A stretch of 64,000 nt of DNA, taken from the NCBI GenBank assembly GCA_964017045.1, contig OZ024798.1, positions 28,138,347 to 28,202,346 of the forward strand, written 5' to 3'. How positions within the stretch are numbered: position 1 is the first letter of the stretch; each line of letters starts with the position of its first letter. A program made the position numbers and the translations under genes. The stretch comes from Omphiscola glabra (lineage: Eukaryota; Mollusca; Gastropoda; Lymnaeidae). The notes below the pieces were generated by a model. It ran no database searches. It was not told the DNA's origin and saw only the letters and a program-made list of their open reading frames with translations. Of this stretch, positions 45,798 to 59,052 are shown piece by piece.

Positions 45798-46392
45798 TGA
45801 AATCAACTAGGATGTCGTTGGTGTTTTTACATTTATCATAATAAAAACCTTGAGTTGTAACGGAGAAAGAGTAGAGATGTTATTATCAATGCTCACTCCC
45901 CTTTTTCAAATGAAACAAGACACTGGTCATACGATTCCAGTTAAAATCTTTTAAAGGTGGACTTAACACTTGCAATTTTTAAAAAACCCATAAATTTGAG
46001 CCTCAACGGTATAAATATAACTCATGGGATTGGACGTATTTTATCCCCATAGTGAAATTGTTATAGTTAATGATGTAAAATAAAGAGGTTAAAAGGGTAA
46101 ACAAATACATTTTATTTTCATATTGAATGGCCTCCAGGGACGTTTAAGTTCAGTTACATTGTTGTGCGCATTTTCAATTAAGTAATATCTAGAACAGTGC
46201 GCTTTTAAATATCTGTTAAATGAAGGTTTTCAGTGCGCATATGTTTATTTGATGCATGCATTTTTAAGAAAGGTTTATACTAAGTGATTTAAGAAAAATT
46301 AGATCATTAAAATTATCACATGGTTCAGGGGCGAAAATGGTTCTTTGGGGTACCTAGAGGCTTTTAGGCATTAGTGTTCTTTTTTTTATTAG

Positions 46393-46554
46393 TGAACTTC
46401 TTAATTTGGATGTGAGTAGTGTCCTTGCTGGTTTACAGTTAGATGGACTTGTGAAAGCTATCGATGATTTGGCTCGTGCTGTTGTTGCAACTGCAGCTGA
46501 GACGTTGAAGGAGTTGTTGGTGGCATACCAAGGAGCTGATCTTTCTGATGCCGA
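46393..46554 (+). pseudogene. Exon-2-like relic with intact frame (SA2)
   Basis: Copy of 18068-18229. Confidence 0.65.
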
Positions 46555-46623
46555 GTGAGTTTCTATTCTAATATGTTTTTATGTTAACTGAATAGACATT
46601 GAAAGGAATCTGACGTCGAGTGA

Positions 46624-46708
46624 GTCTCAACAAGAAGCGGCTTCTGGAAATGTTGAGTGGAGATGATTGACTTCTCGGTGGACTTTTGGATTTAGATGGA
46701 TTTCTCAA
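46624..46708 (+). pseudogene. N-terminal exon-2 fragment with stop (SA2)
   Basis: Copy of 18299-18383. Confidence 0.7.
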
Positions 46709-47151
46709 AAAATCTGTTTGTATGAGCGTATTCTTTATGTCCCCAAGACACGCACAAAAACATACGGTGAACGATCTTTCTCTTTCTGTGCCCCCAAACA
46801 AACAATTGAATTCTCTTCCATAACACATCCGCAATATATGAACTAACACAGACGACTTCAAAACTGCACTCAAACCACTTCTCTTTAAACTCTACTATCC
46901 TGACTGATCCCCCCCCCTTTTTTCTGACCGATAAACAATACCGCTGGGTGCTGACATATAAATAGTTCTTGAATGGTTGGAGTGAATACACATTTGTTTT
47001 GTTTTATTTAATTAATGTATGTTAATTAATTTGTTTAAAGTTCACGATTATGTTTGTTAAATTTTATGTACAGCGTGGTGAGCCCAGCCCTAGGCTGGGG
47101 TACCACGCTATATAAAATCACTAATAATAATAATAATAAAATAATAATGAC
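46709..47151 (+). mobile_element. 5'-truncated L2/CR1-type LINE (SA2)
   Basis: Copy of 18384-18826. Confidence 0.8.
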
Positions 47152-47870
47152 CGACTTAATATAGTAGAGGTGTATGTGGAACGGAAGATCGTTAGTTTGT
47201 GATATAGCGCCAAATCAGAATTAAGTAAAGCTATGTCTCTGAGTTGGTGGGTGCATTTGATGAAGATGGCAATGTCTCCAATGCGTCATTTGTTACACGC
47301 GTAACAATTTAAGTCTATAGTAGATTACCCTTTTTAAGTTTAAGCAAATTATTTTAATGTTGTACATTTAGTAAAAAAGATAAGAAAGATAAGAAAGATT
47401 AGAAAGATAAGAAAGATAAGAAAATAAGAAAGATAAGAAAGATATGAAAGATAAGAAAGATCAGAAAGATAAGAAGGATAAGAAAGATAAGAAAGATAAG
47501 AAAGGTAAGAAAGATACATTTTTTCTTGTATGAGCAATATAAAATAAAATTACACTTGGTGGGTAGATCTAGTAGACGAAACTTGATGGATAGATCTAGA
47601 CGAAACTTGGTAGATAGATCTAGACGAAACTTGGTTCAAATGCATTTAAAAATTTATTTTGAAAACCTGGATGGTTTTAAATTCATAATATTCTCAGCTG
47701 TAATTGTTAGGAATACTAATTTTGTTGTCCTTATTTTACAAGTTATGTCACTCACATATTTCAACCGATTTTAATTGGAAAACTTTACAATTCTATTTTA
47801 CTTGATCTGATGAATTATTTAGGATCCCTTATCTTAGTGATAATAAAACCTTACATTATAGAACGGATCC
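47149..47870 (-). repeat. Inverted copy of a B-spacer segment (SA2)
   Basis: Copy of 18824-19545, including the 10-bp array (47375-47517) and the inverted 24-bp repeats (47555-47635). Confidence 0.85.
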
Positions 47871-47873
47871 CCA

Positions 47874-48191
47874 GTGTTGACAAAGGAACTATCTTACAAA
47901 CGCTTGGTGTTCCCTAAGGAACTATCTTACAAACACCTAATGTTGACTTTGGACCTATCTTACAAACACCTGATGTTCACCTTGGACCTATCTTACAAAC
48001 ACCTGATGTTGACTATGGAACTATCTTACAAACACCTGATGTTGACTATGGAACTATCTTACAAACACCTGATGTTGACTATGGAACTATCTTACAAACA
48101 CCTGATGTTGACTATGGAACTATCTTACAAACACCTGATGTTGACTGTAAACCTATCTTACAAACGCCTTGTGTTGACCAGTGAACCATTT
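47874..48191. repeat. 33-bp minisatellite, about 10 copies (SA2)
   Basis: Copy of 19549-19866. Confidence 0.9.
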
Positions 48192-48806
48192 TAAATATGC
48201 CCAGAACAATTTTAATCTTTGTCGTTTAATCTCACTGTAACTCACTGTAAGAAAACATTCAAATAAAATATGGCTTACTGTACTTAATTTCTTCCTTATA
48301 TTTATTTTGTTAACTGTAGGAATTCAAAAGTTGGCAAAAGAATGGGGGTGGGGCGAGCGTTAACCCTGCTCCCTGACTTCGATTGGAATCGGCTGCAACC
48401 TTCCACTTCATGGAGACGCCCCTGCAGAAGATTTTAAAAAAACCCGCCCCACCTAAGTCCAATCGCACGCAATCATTGAATCAAACATTGACAAAAAAGA
48501 TCTAACCAAAGCAATATTGCATATTAAGAGCCATTGAAAAATGGAGAGAAAAAGTAACGCAACAAAATATTTTTCAATTTAAGCTAATACAGAAGAACAT
48601 AATTGAATAATACGCTTTCCATATTTTGAAAGATATGTTTTTAAAACTTATGTAAAGAAATTTTTGTATGTGTATTTTTGAGTTGGGAAAACCTTATGTG
48701 ACGAAATCAAGCCGTCCTTAAAAGTTAAATGTACTTAAAACTTAAAACACATTCTTAGAATGACCCCCCCCCCCCCAACCCCAACCTACGTTTTGTTTTT
48801 TAGTTC

Positions 48807-50094
48807 AAGACGAATTATTCCCCGTTGATTGTCGTTATCCAACGTGAATCGCTAATTGATATTTTGACCAACGGAATGAACCCCCGGGGCTATAGTCGGC
48901 AGGCCAGTCCCCTTATGACATGTCGTCTAAGAGCAGCTGTCACCGACCCCCTGAAGTAACCAGGGGAACAATATCACCATGTAGGGTAACCACCTCTTTC
49001 TAAAGAGTACTGCTGCACGGTACTTACCAGAATGCCAGAAACAAGCATGGGATATGATTACTTGTTGCCGTTAAGGAATATTAGGCATGGGTTTTTTGTG
49101 GCAATTGGTGCCGATGATTCTTTCTTACTGACCTTAATGGGACCGTTCCAAGGCAATCCCATCTAAGGCGTGACAAAATCAAAAAGTAGAAACCACGTGT
49201 AGAAATCCCATTTAGAGGGCATCTGACGCCACCCCGGGATGAGAAGGGGGATTTTTAGGAGGTTAAAATAAATCTATTACAACTGTTAGAAAGTTCGACA
49301 GTAGGTGTTGTGAGAGCAGCACCACCAGCCGACCAGGTGTTGTGAGAGCAGCACCACCAGCCGACCAGGTATTGCGAGAGCAGCACCACCAGCCGACAAG
49401 GTGTTGTGAGAACAGCACCACCGGCCGACCAGGTGTTGTGAGAGCAGCACCACCAGCTGACCAGGTGCTGTGAGAGAAGCACCACCAGCCGACCAGGTGT
49501 TGTGAGAGCAGCACCATCAGACGACCAGGTGTTGTAAGAGCAGCACCACCAGCCGACCAGGTGTTGTTAGAGCAGCACCATCAGACGACCAGGTGTTGTG
49601 AAAGCAGCACCATCAGCCGACCAGGTTATGTGAGAGCAGCAACATGAGACGACTATATGTTGTGAGAGCAGCACCATCAGCCGTCCAGGTGCTGTAAGAG
49701 CAGCACCACCAGCCGACCAGGTGTTGTGAGAGCAGCACCACCAGCCGACCAGGTGTTGTGAGAACAGCACCACCAGGCGACCAGGTGTTGTCTTCTTCTT
49801 CTTCTATGTTTTGAGGGCCCACGATCAATGCATTGATCATTATGGCTCCTATGTTTCAGAGGGGTTGTGAGAGCAGCACCACCAGCCGACCAGGTGTTCC
49901 TTTATTGATGCCGCCACACTAGTGTAGTCTATCGAGTGGAAGGCGATTTGGTATGTCTCAGTGGCGGAATACCCCAGATCAAAATTACGCTGGTTGTGTT
50001 TGGGAAGAGGTTGTACATTGGTGAAGACATAATGAGCTCAGGTTCGATAATTTGCTGTTTTCTTAAGGAAGTTTGTTAGTTAGTAGAACAAACA
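48807..50094 (+). mobile_element. Old non-LTR retroelement copy with expanded 32-bp repeats (SA2)
   Basis: Copy of 20482-21769. The 32-bp array lies at 49304-49791, the GAA/palindrome motif at 49792-49856 and the detached unit at 49864-49895. Confidence 0.65.
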
Positions 50095-50381
50095 ACCACC
50101 CCACAAACCTTTTATCAAATCTTGAGCTGTTGTTGAAATTTTATTACGCATCAATATATTAAATTCATTTGTCTCAAATTGCACATGATAGTGATTTAGC
50201 CAATGCCCAATTATAGGAAATACACTATAGATCTCGTGCTAAATGTTAGATACATTCTTTTAAGATCGTCACACCAAGTTATCACAGTTAAGTTAGTGCA
50301 CTTCTGAAGCCGGTCAATTCTAAAACCTACCTGGTAACTACATCACCGTATTGACGCAATGAAAGAAATCACCGCTCCTTC

Positions 50382-50571
50382 GATGAATTATTTAGGATCC
50401 CTTATCTTAGTGATAATAAAAACCTTACATTATAGAACGGATCCCCAGTGTTGACAAAGGAACTATCTTACAAACGCTTGGTGTTCCCTAAGGAACTATC
50501 TTACAAACACCTAATGTTGACTTTGGACCTATCTTACAAACACCTGATGTTCACCTTGGACCTATCTTACA
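50382..50571. repeat. Duplicated 190-bp patch (SA2)
   Basis: Copy of 22057-22246. Confidence 0.85.
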
Positions 50572-50840
50572 GTTCGATTGAGGATCAGTTCCCTGAAGCC
50601 GGATTCGAAGAACGCCGCCCAGAACCCATCCGGAAGACCAAGCCGTTAGCCTGCAACCATAGGACCACGAGCTGATAGGACTTTGCACCCACGATAGACG
50701 CATCGCTGGGAAGTCCAAACACACATTACAACGTACAAGGAAAGAGCTTTTCCACAACACACTGCCTTAACTTCTCCTTTCGTTTCCACCCTGAGAAGCC
50801 ACGAAGGAGAGGACCGGAGAAACCACTTCCAACACTGAAA

Positions 50841-50957
50841 TGATCTCATTATTGATTGATCTCACTATTGATCGATCTCAATATTGATTGATCTAACTAC
50901 TGTTTGATCTCATTATTGATTAATCTCCTTACTGATTGATCTTACTTTTTATTCATC
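50841..50957. repeat. 16-bp repeats (SA2)
   Basis: Copy of 22516-22632. Confidence 0.75.
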
Positions 50958-51282
50958 TAGCCAGATCATCAGAAGGATTACAGATTGATAAGTTAAGTCT
51001 TAAAGGTCTTATCGCATACAATTCTGATACAAAGCAAAGCGACTATTATGATGAGTGTTTGACATTACGGGACGCCAATATACATGATATATAGAAACTA
51101 GATTAAGTTATATGAAAGTTGTTTTTCATATCACTGGCTTTCATAGAATCTATTGGAATACGTGTACATAAAAAAACTTCATTTTATTTCTGAAATTGTG
51201 TTTTAAAGTCTTTGATACTTAGGTATAAATGAATGTGATCATTATGTCCCTTAGTGCCTGAATATGATATAACATAAAACAT

Positions 51283-51637
51283 CTAGACGCCAGCAGGTGG
51301 GACACTCATACGAGAGTGGTTCCTAGACACGAGTAGCTGAAACACTCATACAAAAGTGGTTCCTAGACACGAGGTGGGACACTCATACAAGAGTGGTCCA
51401 TAGACACGATCAGGTGGGACACTTAAACGAGAGTGGTTCCTAGACACCAACAGGTGGAACACTCATACAAAAGTGGTTCCTAGACACGAGCAGGTGGGAC
51501 ACTCATACGAGAGTGGTCCACAGACACCAACAGGTGGGACACTCATACAAAAGTGGTTCCTAGACACGAGCAGGTGGGACACTCATACGAGAGTGATTAA
51601 ATGACACGAGCAAGTGGGACACTCATACGAGAGTGGT
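51283..51637. repeat. 40-bp minisatellite (SA2)
   Basis: Copy of 22958-23312. Confidence 0.9.
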
Positions 51638-51767
51638 TTCCACATACCCACGAATCAAAGTCGTTTCATCACAACTTAGCTATCTGAAGCTGCAATCAAA
51701 ATATTTTTTTTTAATAATTTGTTTTTCGTGAATAATGAGACTGCTAAAGCGGTTTGGTGTTTTATTT

Positions 51768-51862
51768 AACAGTTAACTGGGGACACTGGTCGAAGTGACA
51801 TATTGTTGTATTTAACAGTTATTGGGGACACTGGTCGAAGTGACAGATTATTGTATTTTTTA
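51768..51862. repeat. 46-bp minisatellite, 2 copies (SA2)
   Basis: Copy of 23443-23537. Confidence 0.85.
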
Positions 51863-52014
51863 AAAGGTGAATTCTACGGTACCTTGTAATTGCTGCAAAT
51901 GTATCAAATAATGGAGATATGTGAACTAGATGATGGCTTATTTATAATGCGCTCTAGTAAAATTTGGAACGATGAAATGCAAATGGTTCCCACCGTTCGA
52001 GTGTGATGAATGGT

Positions 52015-52122
52015 TTTGGTGATAGTTTTGTGTCCTCCAACTACAGAGTCGACGGTTTTATCACCATCATCAAATATAAATGTTAATTATTGATGACTGT
52101 TCGTCACTTCATACAATGCCAA
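52015..52122 (+). promoter_or_regulatory. Relic promoter copy (SA2)
   Basis: Copy of 23690-23797. Confidence 0.55.
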
Positions 52123-52222
52123 GTCTGTAATTTGTTGCTCAGTCTTCGCCCCATCTCAAACAATAGTTTGTCAACAAGCTCAAACATTTATATGTCTAAA
52201 TCAAAGCATTTCTCTGAGGTTG

Positions 52223-52373
52223 AGGGGCCCCTACAGGAAACTCTCACTAAATCAATGCACTTTTCTGAGACTTAGGGCCCTTACAGGAAACTCTCACTAA
52301 ATCAATGCACTTTTCTGAGACTTAGGGCCCCTACAGGAAACTCACACTAAATCAATGCACTTATCTGAGGCTT
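52223..52373. repeat. 50-bp minisatellite, 3 copies (SA2)
   Basis: Copy of 23898-24048. Confidence 0.9.
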
Positions 52374-53177
52374 ATAGGCAGGATATATTTTAGGCAAACC
52401 GCCCTGGGAGTGGAATGTCTAAGAAAATATTTATTTTAAAAAAAAATGCTAAATTTTAATTTTTGTAAAACAAATTTTAAGTAATTGAAATTTGTGTCCT
52501 TCATCGATTACATTAAATGGAATCAATATAGGTTCGCTTTGATAGGTATATATTGGTGATCCAAATCTTTCAGGTTAATATTGCTACAGGCTTAAAGAAT
52601 TCTATTTAAAATATCCTATCGTTTTGTAAAATTGGCTGCTCCTGTTCGTAAGCCAAACTCATATTTTTGTTTTTCGCATATATAGGTATTCTAATTTTAT
52701 TTTTATTTTGCATCTTAGCAAGTTGAAATACTTTAATAACATTTTATTAAACTACCTTTAAATCGCTGTAAGTTACATAAATTGCATATAGTTTTTGCTA
52801 AGTATTAAATCTGTGCAGTCTGTTTTCAAATTATATTGCATCATAAAAGCATTAGTGGTAATGAAGAGATAAATGTTAAATAAAAAAAGTATAATAGCAA
52901 AAAAGCCTTCAAAAATTAGTTTTTAGCATAAATTTTAATGTACTCGATTCCATTCATGTAAAGTGAGTTAGATAAATTGAAAACTTTGGAGGAAAAAAAA
53001 AGATATTTTAACACAAAAATTAGGAATTTAACGGTTGCATGCAAAAAGTTGACAGTTCATCAGTTATTATTAAATAAGGCACGTTTCCTATTTTGTAACA
53101 CAATTTCAGCAACAACAGAGGAAAATGAATTTTTAAAAAATACTTAGCATATATATTTATTAAATCCCTTACGATCC

Positions 53178-53324
53178 CTACATGCGCGAAACCCCTGCTG
53201 GTGTAAGTCTTATTACATCCTCGATCCATCTCAGTCTTGGTCGACCGGTTAGCAATCTGCCAGTAGGTTTCTGCCTGTAGATCGTTTTCATTGCTCTACA
53301 ATCCGGCATCCTTTCAATATGTTC
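53178..53324 (-). mobile_element. LINE reverse transcriptase C-terminal fragment (SA2)
   Basis: Copy of 24853-24999. Confidence 0.75.
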
Positions 53325-53950
53325 TTTACAGGGCAGTCTGCTTTTTTTTTTATTGTTGCGACTATGGACGGGTTTTGTACTATTGATATAGTTCGTGGTT
53401 TGTACGGATTCCCCAAATAAAATTGTCTATCACCGGTTGTGGTGAATAGTCGTCTAAGGGTATGTCCCCTCCCAACGGCAACCGGAAACCATTTCTAAGT
53501 ATAAAACTCCGTTTCTTTTTCTTAGCCCCTACAAGGCTGATGTGTATTGAACCATTCACACTTCGGAAAATCAAGAGATGGTTGAAAATAAAAAGTATTT
53601 TTCAATTATTTATATGCTGTGTTAAGACACAGTGCACAATGTTCAAACCATTAATAATTGTGTTCACGTTGGAGAGATATGCAATTCCTGCACCTAGCAA
53701 ATCAATCACTCACTTCTTTAAATCAAATCCCTTTTAACACCCATAACAACAATTCGCACCACCCCGGAAATACGTCATAGGTCATTCGTGCCTGAGTCAA
53801 AATGGTGCGATGTATATGGAAGTTCCTAAAGGAAAACATTATCGATCACTGGCAAAATTATCAAAACAGACACATAACAGAATCACGCAATCTGACCGCG
53901 ACATCTGGTCTTATATTTTCCTGCGAATTTTCCTCTACCATGTATTTAGT

Positions 53951-53999
53951 AAGGGACCAAGTCTCACTTGCATAAGTTTCTACTGGTCTTATGATCGTG
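53951..53999. repeat. Single 51-bp unit (SA2)
   Basis: Copy of 25626-25674. Confidence 0.8.
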
Positions 54000-55356
54000 G
54001 GGTACATTGCCTTTTTTATTCCCCTAGAGAAGGTTTTTGCTTCCTAGTAGCTTTTGTAGGCTGAGGGCAGTTAAGAATTATTTTTTAATTGAGAGTACAT
54101 ATGCCCCTACTTTTGCTCAAGACTCTTCAGATTCCTCAATTTCTGCTACCCCTTTCCTTGACGTCATTCAGTGTGACTCTACGGGGTTGAATCTAATCTT
54201 GTGTCAAATGATTATCTTGAGCGCACCACAACCAGAATGAATTTAGTTTATGTTTTGGCAATGGCCGCCATAATGTCTCGACGACGCTTGATTCTTTCCC
54301 CTGATCAAATAGTCTTATCAAAACATTCAAATCATGTATACTGCAAAATTTACTTCTTGATTTTTAAATAATCACACATTTCCTGATTAGCTATATGCAA
54401 TTGGGATACTCGATTTCTGTCCTGACAATTAATTTTGGTGTCTATATATATCTATACACTTCCCAGCAGCGTGCCTAGTGTTAGCGCCACCTTAGGCGGG
54501 TTAACTTTTTTGCCACGCTTCGTTTCACGATAGAAACTCGGCGGTTGTCCGTAAATGCCACAGCTCAATATAAAGAAAAAATTACATCTGGCAAATTAAC
54601 TATTCGCCCCCCCCCCCGCTACACACACTTTTCTAAGTCACCAGCGTGAGTATTTGGTGCCAGAAGACAAGATTCATTTTAACCCCCGTTCCCCTTTTTT
54701 TAAAAACTCTGAAATTTATTATTTTCCTCAATTACTACAATAAAAGCAAATTAACTCGCGGACATATGCCCTCTATGTCTCCTTAGCTACGCCTCTTTCC
54801 ACTGGCACTGCTTCCCACGAGACTCTGAAATGCCCCCCTCCCCGCGAGGAAATGGTCTAAAAGATGCACTGGTAATGGGCCCCTACAAGACAATTCCACT
54901 AAACTCAATTCACTTTTTAGACTTAAGGTAGGTCTAAGAAATCATCTGATTCTTGAAAAAAAAAGTATCCACGAGGCAAAAAGTTTAAGAACCACTTATC
55001 TAATGTGCTTATCTTAATATCTGCATTTAGGACTAGTGTATGTAGGGGCGCAGCATGGCCTATTGCCCCCAGAGACGAACCGCTCCTTCAAACCAGCCCT
55101 TCCCACACCACTTAGTGTATGGGAGTTTTAAGTTTTAATGCTTGATGTTAAAAAAAAAATTCAAATGAGAAAAATAAAAGGGGTGTGATGTATTTAAAAT
55201 ATTTTACATTTCCATGTCTACCAAAATGATGGCCTTTTTTTCAACGAAGACAAAGATTAAGATATTTCTTTCTTTAAGAATAGTTTTAGACGACGCTTGC
55301 ATCCAGCTCTTTAGTTATATGTATCTGCTATTTAATTATTTAATATGTACATCTCA

Positions 55357-55501
55357 TGGTGTAGCTAGGATTATTGCGACCCGTGTGGTTGCAAAGCGTT
55401 TTGCCGCCCGCTTCAACACGTCTGCAGCTGGTAAAAACTTACGCCCTTCCATACAAAGTTAGAGTGCACCCGGGGCGGATGGCACCACACTTACCTACGT
55501 C
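55357..55501. mobile_element. MITE-like element upstream of gene B2, tentative
   Basis: Copy of 27032-27176. Confidence 0.35.
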
Positions 55502-55567
55502 AGGATTTGCGTAGTTGGACTGTGGGGATTGAGTTTGGTGATAGTTTTTTCTCCCCAACCACAGAGG

Positions 55568-55722
55568 CGACAGTTTTATCAACATCATCAAATATAAATG
55601 TTAATCATATATACTTATTAGTCACTCCATACACTATAAAACCTTACGTTGGGTCGTTGTTGAAGTAAGCTGCCACAACTCTTTGAAACAGCAAGTCACG
55701 TTTGAACACAGACAAAAACAAG
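55568..55722 (+). promoter_or_regulatory. Promoter and non-coding exon 1 of gene B2
   Basis: Identical to 27243-27397. TATAAAA lies at 55635-55641. Confidence 0.75.
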
Positions 55723-55933
55723 GTATGTATATTGATAGCTATAAACTCTTGTTTTCTTGGTCATTAATGCAGAGATCATATTAAGTTTTATTTTTTAAAT
55801 TAATAAGTTTGGTCATAAAAATTATTATTTATAAGATATATCTCTAAAATATAATCGAGTTAATAAAAATAATGTGTAAAAAGGATAAAAAAATCAGTTT
55901 GTATGCTAACAATTTATCTGATCTTTTTCTCAG

Positions 55934-58034
55934 ATGCGTACTTTCTGCCTTGTCCTTTTGGTTGCGTCCGTCTTCATTGCCTCAGAGGCGTCACCAAATG
56001 CCAAAGTCAACAAGAAGCGACTTCTGGAAGTGTTGGGTGGAAGTGATGGACTTCTCGGTGGACTTTTGGATTTAGGTGGACTTCTTGAGGGAATTACGGG
56101 TGGCATTGATGGCATATTGAACGCATTGCTTGACCCGCTGAGTGGCCTGCTTGATAGTATTCTAGGTCAACAAGGACTCGTTGCTGACTTGATTGGTAAA
56201 GTCCTGGGTTTGACTAGCCTGGATGTGGCTGGTCTCCTTTCTGGTTTACAGCTTGATGGACTTGTCAAGGCTATCGATGATGTGGCTCGTGTTGTTATTA
56301 CAACTGTAGCTCAAACGTTGAAGGAGTTGTTGGCGGCATTACAAGGAGTCGACGCTTCTGACGCTAAGTGAGTTTCTTTTCTGATATGTTTCTATGTTAA
56401 CTGAATAGACATATTGAATATATTCATGATGAAGTTTGTTATGTGTCAAATGACACAATTATTTTAGGTTATCTGTTGTCAGACGGGTTGTAGAGACACT
56501 TGAATGTAATAAAAAATAATAATAATAATTGAAGGTTATTTCACGATCAAGGAATAGATTGATTCGAGGCATGCTTGCAAATAACTCGACAATGTCTTAT
56601 CAAATTTAATCTAAACATAATGATTTCTAAGATGTGGCTCCATTCTGGGGCAATCAAACGTTTTCTTAATGAAGAATTTCATACATTCTCTCCTTGTTTC
56701 TGTGTCTCTAGATCAGGGTTCCGCAATCAGTTTGTGTGAGGAACAATTTCTTTAGAAATTATAACTGTTTAGTGTAACATAGCTGGATATAGTTAGGAAA
56801 TACTTTAGGTGGCCAGATTCAATCATAAATTATTAAAATGAGAAAAAAAAAGAGCCTCACCCAGTTCCGGAGCTGCGAGTTGCCAACCACTGCACTAGAC
56901 GAAACGAGCTCAAATCACCTAGTTTATTTTGATTATATAGTTATCTGGTTATCGGACTAACTAACTAACATACTTAAGAAAATCAGCAGACCATCGAGCC
57001 AAGGCTCATAAGGTCTTCCCCAACACACCTCCACCGCCCCCAACTGGCATTCAACCACTCCCCCCGTGGTCTTTATTCCAGTCAGGCCGCGAAGCGGCAT
57101 GCCGAGGGCTCCCCGCCCCTGAGACAGCCCCACCCACCCTTCCACTCGATTGACTATGCGAGTGAGGCCGCATCAGAGAAGGGACGCCTGGCCAGCCGGG
57201 TTGATGCTTACACAGCAACCGGGCCGGACTTCCTTGGGCTGGGGTGGATATAATTTACGTCTCTAAAGACCCCCCTTCCCACCCCGGGGGGACTCGTAGG
57301 TGTTAACAGACGCCCTCTAATAGGGTTTACGTGGTTTTCTGCGGCATGACTAATTCACACCGCAGCCGGGAAATGACAAAAGGAGAAGGTTGCCTAGGAG
57401 CAGTACCCTCACGTCTGCATATTTGGAATCATCGGCTGGGGTCGCCACACACCTTCGCCTCATATCCATGCGGCAACTGTAATCATATCCCAACCTGTTT
57501 CTACGTTATTTTCGACTGCACTTGGTAGGGAACCATGCAGCCGTGCTCGATCTAACGCAGTTTCCGTGTGTTACCTTTGCCTTTCGGCGCGGGTCCCCTA
57601 CACGGTGATCATGTCCCCCGGGTAACGTTTCAGGGGGTTCGTGGCAAACGCCTCTTTATCGACATGCCATTTATGGGACGGACATGCCGACTAGAGCCCC
57701 GGGGGGGTGGTTATCGGACTAAATCAAACAATCTTTTAGTTACTGATATATCTTAAACGTCCAAAATAAATCGTAAGTTACCATTATTTCTTAAAACTAT
57801 AAAACACGGTAATGTTTTTATGCCTCGGTTAGGGTTAGGGAAAGAAAATTAAATATTACTTTCGATTAATGTCAAAATTCATTTTTTTTTTCAATCAGCG
57901 CCCTGGCAAAGAAATTTGACACTTTTCCATGCAACAAGCTCTGCCCTGCTTGTAGTGGCCTCCCAGACGCTAATGCAAAGACTCAGTGCGTTAGTTACTG
58001 CAAGTCATCAAAGTGCCGCTGGCTATATGCATAA
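55934..58034 (+). CDS. Gene copy B2, identical to copy B
   Basis: The CDS joins 55934-56367 and 57899-58034. Protein, introns and retroelement insertions are the same as in copy B, including the LTR scar (56773-56793). See copies A and B for the domain description and differences. Confidence 0.8.
56773..56793. mobile_element. LTR scar in intron 2 of gene B2
   Basis: Copy of 28448-28468. Confidence 0.8.
56961..57707 (-). mobile_element. Young non-LTR retroelement in intron 2 of gene B2
   Basis: Copy of 28636-29382 with the same 15-bp flanking duplication (56946-56960 and 57708-57722). Confidence 0.8.
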
Positions 58035-58136
58035 ACACATCTCCAAGGGAACGAACCTTCACCTTTCAACTAACTATGACCTGTCTCTGTAAGACCGGTC
58101 TTAATGTTTATTTCCTTTTTTCTTTGAAATGACTCA

Positions 58137-58142
58137 ATTAAA
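58137..58142 (+). terminator. Candidate poly(A) signal of gene B2
   Basis: ATTAAA, same position as in copy B. Confidence 0.45.
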
Positions 58143-58796
58143 TGAAATCAACTAGGATGTCGTTGGTGTTTTTATATTTATCATAATCATTTTCTTGCGT
58201 TTTATCGGAGCACGAGTAGAGATGTTACTTTCACTTCTCACTTCCCCTTTTTAAAATGAATATAGACACTAGTCATACGATTCCAGTTAAAATCTTTTAA
58301 AGGTGGACTTTACACTTACAATTTTTTTAAAAACCTATAAATTTGAACCTCAACGGTATAAATAGAACTCATGGGATTGGACGTATTTTGGGCTCAAAGT
58401 GAAATTTTTATAGTTAAAAACCATCCAGATATCAATTACGGCTCGGATTTACTTTCGGAAAAAAACTGACACGTTAATTATGTAAAATAAAGAGGGTTAA
58501 AGGGTAAAAAATATTATTTTCATATTGAATGGCCTCAAGGGACGTTTAAGTTTAGTTAATTTTGGTGTGCGCATTTTCAATAAAGTAAAATTCAGAACGT
58601 TGCACTTTTAAATATCTGTTAAATGAAGGCTTTCAGTGCCCTTATGTTTGTTTGATGCATGCATTTTTAAAAAATGCTTATTCTAAGTGATTTAAGAAAA
58701 ATTAGAACATTAAAATTATCACATGGTTCGGGGGCGAGTATAAATGGTTCTTTGGGGTACATAGAGGCTTACAGTCATTAGTGTTCTTTTTATTAG

Positions 58797-58905
58797 TGAA
58801 TTTCTTAATTTGGATGTGAGTAGTGTCCTAGCTGGTTTACAATTAGATGGACTTGCAAAAGCTGTTGTTGCAACTGCAGCTGAAACGTTGAAGGAGTTGT
58901 TAGCG
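58797..58905 (+). pseudogene. Truncated exon-2 relic (SB2)
   Basis: Copy of 30472-30580. Confidence 0.7.
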
Positions 58906-58908
58906 TGG

Positions 58909-59052
58909 TTCTTTAATTCAGCTACAAACAGACAATCCCTTTGAGGAATTACAGTTATGGAGACGGCTAATGGCTTTTCATCTGCATGTGAAACAAATAT
59001 TTCATACGCTTCTTTCAAACAGCTGGCGACTGCGCTGCGAACGTTTCAACTT
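58909..59052. repeat. Left arm of the long inverted repeat (SB2)
   Basis: Copy of 30584-30727. Confidence 0.8.

Larger units (their letters stand above)
45690..55567. other. Spacer SA2, identical to spacer SA
   Basis: Every element of 17365-27242 recurs 28,325 bp later in the same order. Its stretches without recognised elements are the same ones. Confidence 0.7.
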
